Origin: Acanthococcus lagerstroemiae
Taxonomy: Eukaryota > Arthropoda > Insecta > Hemiptera > Eriococcidae
Direction: 5' to 3'
DNA length: 64,000 nucleotides
NCBI GenBank assembly: GCA_031841125.1
Contig: CM063111.1
Span: 39,134,955 to 39,198,954, forward strand
The notes under the pieces: model-generated
What the model was told of the DNA's origin: nothing
Databases searched by the model: none
The model's input: the letters and a program-made list of their open reading frames with translations, nothing else
Translations under genes and position numbers: made by a program
Shown here: piece after piece, positions 1-8,788 of the stretch
How positions within the stretch are numbered: position 1 is the first letter of the stretch
Layout of the letters: the number at the start of each line of letters is the position of its first letter

Positions 1-556
1 AGGAAAATAAAAAATAAAAAAAAACAATATGCTACACTTCAATTTCTTTTTTTTTTCTTTTTTCTTTTTTTTTTTAATTTGAACGCCGGCACCTCTACGC
101 GAAATTCACCATGTATTTTAAATGGGAAAATGGAAAAATGACTATACTGGTGACTGGCGAACGCTTATGCAACATTCGCACAAAGTTTGGATACGCTTAG
201 TTTACTATGGTAGTATAGCTAGTATAGGAAGTTAGGTCTCTAGTGTAGTAGTATAAACGTCTTTGATTCATCCTAACGTTGATAAGAGCAACCTGTGCGC
301 GTGTGTTAGTAATGGTGTGTAAACGGATGTTGTTTAAAACCTCCACCAGATGTCAGGTACTGTGCTAGGTCCGAACTGATAAATATTTGATCCTGCTTCA
401 CTGTTATTATTAATTAAATTGTTTCATCAATTATCAGTAACAACGACACTAGCGCGCCACCGCCTTGGAAAATTCCTTTATGCTTACTACCATTGATCCA
501 TCATTATGGCGTCGTGTCGTTACCCATTCTTCAAAACCTTGGTTCCTTGTTATAAT
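1..556. other. Unannotated AT-rich stretch
   Basis: No ORF of note. Positions 1-80 are a run of A-rich then T-rich low-complexity sequence. The remainder is unique-looking AT-rich DNA in which I see no gene, repeat or splice structure. Confidence 0.6.
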
Positions 557-564
557 AGTAGGGC

Positions 565-736
565 TAGGGCTCTATAGTTTCACCTGGGTATACTAAGCCA
601 CCATTTTGGTTCATACTGCGCCCGTCAATGCCGAATGGACTACGCGGTACGCTCCGCATAGTCGGATTCGGCATCCACGGGCGCAGTATGAACCAAAATG
701 GCGGCTTAGTATACCCAGGTGAAACTATAGAGCCCT
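565..736. mobile_element. Palindromic hAT-like MITE
   Basis: The two halves (about 565-645 and 652-736) are near-perfect reverse complements, so the element folds into one long hairpin. It is flanked by a perfect 8-bp direct repeat AGTAGGGC at 557-564 and 737-744, the duplication length of hAT elements, and the ends begin (T)AGGGCTC. It has no coding capacity, so it would depend on a transposase made elsewhere. The central part (GCGGAGCGTACCGC region and CGGGCGCAG) is shared with the next palindrome, so both belong to one family. Confidence 0.75.
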
Positions 737-743
737 AGTAGGG

Positions 744-915
744 CAGGGCACTACAAACATGAGTATAATCATCCGCCAGTTTAATTCACAGCGTGCCCGT
801 GGATACGAGGATACCAAAATCGACTATGCGGAGCGTACCGCATAATCAATATGGCATCGACGGGCGCAGCGCGAATAAAAATGGCGGATGATTATACCCA
901 TGTTTACAGTGCTCT
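744..915. mobile_element. Second, diverged palindromic MITE of the same family
   Basis: The left part (CAGGGCACTACAAACATG, then TATAATCATCCGCC) is the reverse complement of the right part ending near 915. The interior repeats the GCGGAGCGTACCGC and CGACGGGCGCAG segments of the neighbouring palindrome. Arms are less well conserved than in the first copy and I could not find a clean target-site duplication, so the borders are approximate. It abuts the duplicated site of the first element. Confidence 0.6.
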
Positions 916-1121
916 AATAATAGTGAACTTCAGCCCACGTGACTCTGTGTGTGTAGTGCAAAGTCATATTATGACTTATGACTTTGGTGTAGTGGGTACA
1001 GGCGTCTGTAGTAGTGGGTATTTCATTTCTCCTCTGAGGCCAACAATCAAGTGATACGTGATAACATTATAATTAGAGGAAGTGTAATTCGAAAAAGTAT
1101 TGTTGTAATTGAGTCTTAATA

Positions 1122-3174
1122 ATGGTAGCGAGATGTGCTGTCCTTGGATGTACTGTGGAGTACACTCCAGGCAGTACAGAACGTATTCAGATGTTTTCAT
1201 TTCCAAAACCCAGCAACCGGTATCATAAACTTTTGAACGAATTACGAGTGAAAAGAAGACCTGCTTGGTTAAGAGCTTTGAAAAGAGGTGAATTCACGGA
1301 TAAGGCAGTTGAATATTTACGGATTCGTACCAAACATTTCATTTCAGGTAAGTTATTTGAATCTGAATGGATTCTAGTACATTTACTTTTCTCCCTCCAC
1401 TGGTATGGTACCTATGATTCAAATGGAGATTTCAGTTACAGCTGTTGAAAGGTAGTATTAGGTTTGTTAACTATTCTTCCTGTTTGTCAGGAAAACTAGC
1501 GGCAGTAGAAGATATAAACCATCCTGATTGGATTCCAACAGTGAATATGGGTTATAAAAGTATTATTACTGTTAGTGAAGAAACCCGAATAAAACGTAAC
1601 GAAAGACTGAAAAAGCGAGTGTGCAAAGTACTAATTTAGAAGGGCTCACTGACCAGCTCACTTCTTCAGCCTTTTCTGAAATGAGACAAGGTATAATCTG
1701 TGAGTCACAGGATGATCCAGAAACAATGTGTTCAGAAATGGATGATATTCTGAATGGCACAACAGAAATACAGGTTAGTATTTTCCGTTTCTTCCTGATT
1801 TTTTAATCAAGTATGTTCCATATGTATCAAGTTAATGTTGCGCAGGTGGATATGTTGCAAACTGAGGATAAAGGAGTTAATACGGATCCCGATAGCATGT
1901 CTGCAGATTTAATGCAACTACGTAAGGATAAAGTAAAACTTGAAGAACAAATGAGATCATTACACAAGGAGTTGTATCAGCGAACAGCAGAAATTTATGA
2001 GTTAAGAGAAAAACTGTCCGTGTACTCCTAGTCTATTGAGAGTTTTGAAAAATACCACAAAAAAGTAATGTATTTCACTGGTCTTCCAAATGCCAGCACG
2101 TTGAAATCGCTTTTAGAAATTTTAGAACCTTCTATTTCGTCGATATCTACTTCCTTGTCGAGCTTCCAAGTTCTGCTTCTGACCCTCATGAGGCTACGAC
2201 ATAATACTCGTTTCCAAGGATTATCATATAGATTTAATGTATCAGAAGCAACGGCCTCTATAATTTTTAAGAAAACCATCGTTCTTATGCATCACTGTTT
2301 TGAGCCTTTGATCATATGGCCTACTAGAGAACAGTTTCAAAATTCAGTTCCTCCATGTTTTCTTGATGCATTTGGTGAGAAAGTAGCAGTTATAATTCAC
2401 TGTTTTGAAATACCAATTCTAAAACCTAGTAATCTGAAAGCCAGAAATCAAACGCTCTCGCAGTACAAACAGAAACATTTAACCAAATACCTTATCAGTA
2501 CTGCCCCTTCGGGAGATGTATCTTTCGTCTCAAAAGGATGGGACACTGGAACGAGTGACAAACACATTATCCAGAGTTGTGGTATATTAGATAAGTTTAT
2601 TCCAGGGGATATAGTCTTAGCTGACCGCGATTTTACTATTAGTGAAGATGAAGGATTTCAATGTGCTATTCTAAAATCGCCAGCTTTCACTGGAGGACGA
2701 GCGATGTTCTCCCCTTACCAAATCGAAGATAACGGACATGGCGCGCCAGTTCGAATTCATGTAAAACGAATTATTCGGTTGGTGAGAAATAAGTTCAAGA
2801 TTTTGAATGGTCCCGTACCAGTGTCATTTATGAAATGTAAACTACAAAATGATGACACGTTACTGGATTGCATAGTTACTGTGTGCGGTGCATTAACAAA
2901 TATGTGTACGCAACGGCGGCAACTTACAATTTTCCCAAGGGGTGCTCGAACAAAATTTTTAGTTCCGAGAATATCCAGCGTTAGTATTGCTAATTTTGTA
3001 TCCTCACTGCTCATTCGTGATGTGATAGTAAATGTTGGAACTTGGGAGGAAAGAGAAGATCTTAATGTAATGAATTTTTTATTTTTGAGGAATTTCCCAA
3101 GGGGTGCTCAAAAAATCGCAAGGGGTGCTCGAGCCCCGGAGCACCCACAAAGTTGCCGCCTATGGTGCACGTAA
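1122..3174 (+). pseudogene. THAP-domain DDE transposase pseudogene (PIF/Harbinger-ISL2EU-like)
   Basis: The reading starts at the ATG at 1122 and codes an N-terminal THAP-type zinc finger (CAVLGC, FSFPKP, then a KHF segment). It passes a GT-AG intron at 1348-1490, which joins the THAP tail (DINHPDWIPTV), and a second intron at about 1773-1846. A coiled-coil-like linker follows, then a DDE_Tnp_4 nuclease domain (FTGLPNASTL, SNLKAR, SKGW.TG.SDKH, GDIVLADRDF, RIIRLVRNKF, ALTNMC). Damage: Arg in place of the first Cys of the C-x2-H pair near 1324; a GTGT duplication near 1618-1623 that shifts the frame; an in-frame TAG at 2029-2031; His where the first catalytic Asp is expected (IHCFEI, near 2395); Lys where the catalytic Glu is expected (HVKR, near 2760). 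Only the middle Asp (LADRDF) remains. The 3' end is interrupted by a MITE at 2911, so the stop at 3174 lies beyond foreign DNA. Catalytically dead remnant. Confidence 0.85.
2911..3164. mobile_element. Short TIR MITE inserted in the transposase 3' end
   Basis: The ends are inverted repeats (GGCGGCAACTT near 2915 and AAGTTGCCGCC near 3150-3160), and the right end reads outward as CATAGGCGGCAACTT. Flanks GTGTACG (2904-2910) and GTGCACG (3165-3171) look like a decayed duplication. The interior has repeated AAGGGGTGCTC motifs. The terminus resembles that of the MITE at 47575-47868 (CATAGGCGCCGACTT), which has a perfect 8-bp duplication, so a hAT-like assignment is likely. Confidence 0.6.
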
Positions 3175-3691
3175 TAAGAATTTATTTTAATCCTCCAGTT
3201 CTGACAATGTTCTAAGTGTAATCGTGTTATCGCGCAATTAATTTTCAAAACTTGTTTAGAAATACGAATGTGTTGACGTTGCATTGCACTTATTCATCTC
3301 ATTTTTTTTTTCTCTTCCATGAATAGAAGACATTTTTTATACTGGATAGTAGGATAAAGTTACCCGCAGTTGACAGGATTTTCGCTACTTTCGGGGAAAA
3401 AAATTCTTTAGCTCATACTAATGTGTTTTTTTGTTAATTTTGATGAGTAAATCCAGTAGAACACATTTTTCCTTACACGCAGAGATTTTTGTCTCTCATT
3501 TGTTGTGAGTAAATTTTTGAATTTTACCTGTAAAATTGAAATATTCTGAGTTCTGATTGTTACCTATTTGTAGGGTACCTATTCTATGAATAAAGTGGTA
3601 GGAAGTTACCGTTTCCCTCTTTTTCTTCTTCGTTTTGCATCGGGTTTCACTTCTCGTGGCTAAAATAATTCCCGTTTGAAAGGAGATGGTA
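3175..3691. other. Non-coding AT-rich gap
   Basis: Probably the 3' flank of the transposase remnant. It holds T-rich runs and no ORF, TIR or tandem repeat that I can support. Confidence 0.5.
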
Positions 3692-3889
3692 TTACAGTGC
3701 ATCTTTCAATGTACTAGGTTTTTCAGGAGTCTGAGTCGACGTAGAAGTTACAACAGCAGTTTGCATCGAAATCTTCAGACTTGAATCGGGAACAAATGGT
3801 GGCAAATTTTCCATATCAGTTTCAGTCGACTTTGATACAAAAGTAGACCCAACGAATCCAACCGCTTTTCGAGTATCCAATTCCGCATT

Positions 3890-4075
3890 CTTTGGGAACT
3901 GTCTGTGGGTGAACACCAAATTCGAACACAGCGTGAAAACTTGCGCAAAAAACACTCTTCAATTCAAAATTTTTGATTTTTGAAAATCTCTCCATACTAT
4001 ATTTATATAATGTTGTTTTTGGAGCTAAAACATTCTCGGAGAGCTTCGGCGTCGACGCTGGTGCTGATTACTCAA
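3890..4075 (-). repeat. Inverted copy of the 250-bp unit found at 7240-7800
   Basis: Read on the minus strand, this stretch matches the 7250-7760 units: GAGTAATCAGCACCAGCGTC, then CTCCGAGAATGTTTTAGCTCC, AAAAATTTTGAATTGAAGAG and TTCGAATTTGGTGTTC. It therefore brackets the 326-bp array on the left in opposite orientation to the copies on the right, suggesting that about 3.7-7.8 kb is one composite repeat block. Confidence 0.65.
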
Positions 4076-4780
4076 ATTTGAAGCATTTTTTATGTCACTT
4101 GGGTTGCACACGGTTTTCACAAAGGGACAACTCTCTTTCTGCCACCAAGGATAAGCCGCTTAGGTAGGGCTATGGTCTTTTAGCATTTTCATAAGGCAAT
4201 AAATGCAGATCCGAGAATGCCATTCGGGAACAGGAAACAAACGATCAAGCCACACAAAATAATATATTTCGCTTTTCGTCGTTTTTGATTTACAAAACAT
4301 GAATGAGCAACACTAAAACAATTATGTATCATGAAATTCGTTTTCTATTACGAAAAATGAAATAGTCAGTTACTATTTACATAGAGGGGTCCTTTTTCCA
4401 ATGTTAATGAAAAAGGAATTATGTCCGCTATGTGAGAGAACTCGAAGCCGTTCTTCACAGCTAATACCATAAATGTGCATACCGCGGAAGCGTTCCGCCA
4501 TTCATTTACTGGCTTGAAAATGCTTCTGAAACTTAAATCATAAAAACGAGCGATAAAAAATTCTCGCTGACGAATTAAATGATTACTGGTGCGAATTGTA
4601 TTGGTTTTTCCATCCGAATTCGAATCCGTTGTCAAAATTGAGCGAGAGTCAATTTTCGACACATTTTGACCGCATTTTCGAGTGTATTTCGGCCATTTCG
4701 CTAACTTTTTAAAAATGTAATGACGCCTTAAACTCATTGGATATGCAATACAATGTAAATAGCGAAAAACTTTGGATTGG
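4076..4780. other. Linker between inverted unit and tandem array
   Basis: A 174-codon minus-strand reading (4366-4890) runs through here. Its first part lies inside the tandem array and its product resembles nothing I recognise, so I do not call it a gene. No other structure seen. Confidence 0.4.
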
Positions 4781-4784
4781 AGAC

Positions 4785-7058
4785 TAATCTCCGGACTGGG
4801 GATAGCTAGAGGAAAACGGTTTGAAATTTTGAGAGCAAATTGATCCCCTCTTTCGCAAGTGTCAACCCGTTTCGCTGTAGCTGCCTCCAATCCAAAGATT
4901 TTTGCATTTTATTAGTTCGCCCCAGAGAAATTTGCGATTTTGAAAACGTCAATTGGCGTATGAGAAATAGCATATTCTACTCGGCGAAGGCGCCTGCACT
5001 TTCGCAGAATATTCTGGTAATGCCTTCAGCACGTCGAATATGCAACTCAACATACACCAATTGACGTTTTCGAAATCGCAAATTTCTCTGGGGGGAACTA
5101 ATAAAACGCGAAAATCTCAGGACTGGGGATAGCTAGAGGAAAACGGTTTGAATTTTTGAGAGCAAATTGATCCCCTCTTTCGAAAGTGTCAACCCGTTTC
5201 GCTGTAGCTGCCTCCAATCCACAGAATTTTGCATTTTATTAGTTCGCCCCAGAGAAATTTGCGATTTTGAAAACGTCAATTGCCGTATGAGAAATAGCAT
5301 ATTCTATCCTACGCTGTTGAGAAGGTATGCCTTCAGCGCGTGAATATCCTAATATCACACCATTCGACGTTTCGCAACTCAAATCCTAGACTTATCGAAA
5401 TCGCGAAATTCTCGGGACGGAATATAAAGGAAAATTTCAGACTTGGGAATTAGCCTTGAGGATAAACCGTTTCATATTTGAGAGCAAATTGATCCCTCTT
5501 TTGAAATGTCAACACTTTCGTGTAGTAGTCCATCCAAAAATTTGCATTTTGAAATTAATTCGCATCCAGAGAAATTTGCGATTTTGAACGTCATTACGTA
5601 AGGACAATACTATATTCTTCGTTAAGGATCTGCACGTTGCATATCTGGTAATGCACTCAAATCACACGAATTACTCAACTAACCAATTGATTTTCGAAAT
5701 CCGCAAATCTCTGGGGGGAATACTAAAAGGAAAATCTAGGATGGGAATTGAGTCACACGGTTTTAAATTTTAGACAATTGATCCCCTTTCGATAGTGCTC
5801 CTTTCGCTGTAGCCAGCCTTTTGCATTATTAGTTGCATATTTAGATTTTCCCCAAGAAATTTGCGATTTGAAAACGTCAATTGGCCTGGAAGCATAGCAC
5901 TTTCCAATATTCGAGCGTCACAATTTGTTCCGAAATTTTCTAATAAATCGGCGATTGACGCCACGTCGAATAAACTCACTACGACAATACATTTCGAAAT
6001 CGCGAAATTCTCGGGGGGATATATGAGCGAAAATCTTGGATGGAGTATAGAGGAAATTAGCTTCTTTTTAGAGCAAACTTGTCCCTTTCGCATGTCCAAC
6101 CACGTTTTCCTTGTTATCTCCAATCCAAAGATTTGCATTATTAGTCACCCAGAAAAGCAGATTTTGAAAAGTATGGCGTTAGAATTCATTGAAGGCTTCT
6201 ACTCGTCGAAGGCGTTCACAATTTATTTGCAAATCTTCAATATTTGCAATGCCACCACACGCTGAACTATGAACTCAATACACAGGTGACGTTTTAAGGA
6301 ATCGCCAAATTCTCTGGGGATACTAAGAAAACGTTGAAATAGATGGGAAATATCAGAGGAAACGGTTTGAATTTTTGAGAGCAAATTGATCCCCTCTTTT
6401 GAAAGTGTCAACCCGTTTCGCTGTAGCTGCCTCCAATCCAAAGATTTTTGCATTTTATTAGTTCGCCCCAGAGAAATTAGCGATTTTGAAAACGTCAATT
6501 AGCGTATGAGAAATAGCATATTCTACTCGTCGAAGGCGCCTGCACTTTCGCAGAATATTCTGGTTATGCCTTCAGCACGTGGAATATGCAACTCAACATA
6601 CACCAATTGACGTTTTCGAAATCGCGAATTTCTCTGGGGGGAACTAATAAAACGCGAAAATCTCAGGACTGGGGATAGCTAGAGGAAAACGGTTTGAAGT
6701 ATTGAGAGCAAATTGATCCCCTCTTTCGATAGTGTCAACCCGTTTCGCTGTAGCTGCCTCCAATCCAAAGATTTTTGCATTTTATTAGTTCGCCCCAGAG
6801 AAATTAGCAATTTTGAAAAAGTCAATTGGCGTATGAGAAATAGCATATTCTACTCGGCGAAGGCGCCTGCACTTTCGCAGAATATTCTGGTAATGCCTTC
6901 AGCACGTCGAATATGCAACTCAACATACACCAATTGACGTTTTCGAAATCGCAATTTCTCTGGGGGGAACTAATAAAACGCGAAAATCTCAGGACTGGGG
7001 ATAGCTAGAGGAAAACGGTTTGAAGTATTGAGAGCAAATTGATCCCCTCTTTTGAAAG
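4785..7058. repeat. Tandem array of about 326-bp units, about seven copies
   Basis: The phrase GGACTGGGGATAGCTAGAGG recurs at 4793, 5120, 6666 and 6992 (spacings 327 and 326 bp for the clean pairs). Each unit also carries GATCCCCTCTT, TTCGCTGTAGCTGCCTCC, TTAGTTCGCCCCAGAGAAAT and an inverted pair (GTCAATTGGCGTATG and ACACCAATTGACG). Degraded starts are visible near 5436, 5730, 6028 and 6334. The outer units are nearly identical, while the three or four central ones (about 5290-6330) are shortened to roughly 290-320 bp by many small deletions. The last unit is cut at about 7058. Open readings inside are by-products of the repeat. Confidence 0.85.
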
Positions 7059-7239
7059 TAGGGGAGCGCGTGGTAGTGTGTAGGACCTTTACTGTTGAAA
7101 TGTTGGTAAGAGTACGGTAATTACAAAAAGAATACTCTCAATTTTAAGCGCTTCCCCTGTAAGATTTTATTTTTCATCAACTGGTCCCTTTTCGTATGCG
7201 CCCTCACAAGTATAGATGGAGAAATTTTCAAAATTGTAG

Positions 7240-7800
7240 AAAGTCAAAAATTTTGAAATAAAAACGGTTTTCAACTCAATTTATTATGCTGAGTCCAAAT
7301 TCGGTGTACCAATTAGACGCTGAAGCTCCATTCCCGATATACACTCGAAAATAGTCAATTTGGATCATTTTGACGACAGATTCGAATTCGTCTCGAAAAA
7401 TTGAGTAATTATCACCAACGCTGACGCCGACGATCTCTGAAAATTTTTTGCACCAAAAAGAGATGATGTATAGAATGGAGATATTTTCAAAATTCAAAAA
7501 GATCAAAAATTTTGAATTAAAGACTGTTTTTAACACAATTTTAAACGCTGAGTTCAAATTCGGTGTTCGAATTGGGCGCTGGAGCTCCGTTCCCGAGATA
7601 CACTCGAAAATGTGGACAATTTGGGTCAAAAAATGACTGTAGCTCAATTTTGACGACGGATTCGAATTCGTCTCGAAAAATGGAGTAATTAATGCCAGCA
7701 GCGACGCCAAAGCTCTCCGAAAATTTTTTTGCCCCAAGAAAAAGAGAAATTCTCAAAATTCGAGAAAACCAAAAATTTTGAATTAAAGACTGTTATGAAG
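7240..7800 (+). repeat. Direct repeats of about 255 bp
   Basis: Two full units and the start of a third. AAAAATTTTGAA recurs near 7247, 7505 and 7768, followed by TTCAAATTCGG, GATACACTCGAAAAT, GATTCGAATTCGTCTCG and CTC(T/C)GAAAATTTTTT. Two short minus-strand readings (7276-7737 and 7541-7756) are repeat translations. The unit recurs inverted at 3890-4075. Confidence 0.75.
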
Positions 7801-8167
7801 TTTCCAGTCTAGAGTTTGAAAGTTTAGCCACAATATTAGTTTGATGTTTTGGAGGAGGAAAAGGAAAAATATGACTTACGATCATGTTTGTGCTTCAAGC
7901 CGGTCTGCAGCAGCCGTGGGGCTTCATAGCTGCATTCCCCCCTCCCCCCACTCAAATTCCATCGGTCACTGTAACTTCAATCGTCGGACCACCGATCATA
8001 ACAAAACGGTCCCAGGGGAGACCCTTAAAAAGATGACACGACGAAGTGAAAAATACAGCGGGAGGCTTTTTGGATAAGAGGAGCAAGGAATAGGGACCGA
8101 TGGAGAAGGATGGGGGAGACCTATTCCCGCTCATGGGCGCACAGATATTTATGGAAACCGGGTGTAG
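7801..8167. other. Left flank of LINE-A
   Basis: Unique-looking sequence with no supported gene. The end (8145-8166, containing CCGGGTGTAG) is the flank of the LINE-A 3' tail and may pair with the flank near 20630 (CCGGGGGTGT), a tentative target-site duplication. Confidence 0.4.
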
Positions 8168-8187
8168 TAATTTATTTATTTATTTTT

Positions 8188-8680
8188 CAGAAATTTAAGT
8201 CCCTCTCAACAGCACAGTGGCTAATAACAGAGGGGGACTATAATTAAGACTATTTGCAAATTATAAGTTGCCACAAATTTTGGTGGAAAATAAAATAAAA
8301 TAAAAATACATAAAAGAAGCAAAAATAAAACAAAAACAAACTAAGAAAACCAAAAAATAAAATAAAATATAAGTGAACAAAACAAACGAATTTGCCAAAA
8401 TAAAAATAAATATATAGTGGATGGAACACAGGATAAAGGTGGAGAAGGAACATTTGGGAGGGAGGGGGAATACATTACGAAAACATGACGACAATGACCG
8501 TTTATGGGAGGGAAGCCAAGGGTACTGGTCCATAGAGTGGGGATAACACAAACCTACCGGTTAGTTGCAGCTAGGAGGTATGGCAGGAAAGCTCCTGTTG
8601 GACAGAAAATATAAACATTGGTATAAATCGTTGAATCGACTATTAAAATTTGGAACTTTGAGGTGTATGCAAGCCAATAT
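8188..8680 (-). other. LINE-A 3' UTR and tail
   Basis: Downstream of the RT stop codons (near 8690). It contains an A/C-rich stretch read on the plus strand as AAATAAAATAAAATA and similar, and ends in the A/T tail. Minus-strand readings at 8250-8551 are hydrophobic low-complexity products of this sequence, not genes. Confidence 0.55.
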
Positions 8681-8689
8681 TATATCGCT

Positions 8690-8784
8690 ATCAGATGTTC
8701 TACTATTCAAAATATCTCTCAAGAAAACTATGCCAGATAAATTTCCGTCTATATTCCAGTGTTGTTATTTCAAACCCTATTAAT
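8690..8784 (-). pseudogene. LINE-A RT extreme C-terminus
   Basis: On the minus strand this continues the reading interrupted at 11718. After TYQEL comes LIGFEITTLEYRRKF, then two stops near 8690, the usual end of Jockey-superfamily proteins (YQEL...LE.RR). The join is exact if one AGTT/AACT copy is removed, which independently confirms the 4-bp duplication of the element inserted between. Confidence 0.75.
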
Positions 8785-8788
8785 AGTT

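Noticed and set aside
4366..4890. 174-codon minus-strand reading as a gene
   Set aside because: It begins inside the 326-bp tandem repeat, has no recognisable domain and no supporting splice or promoter signal.
8250..8551. Hydrophobic minus-strand readings as a membrane protein
   Set aside because: They come from the A/T-rich 3' UTR of LINE-A; the Phe/Leu/Tyr bias is compositional.
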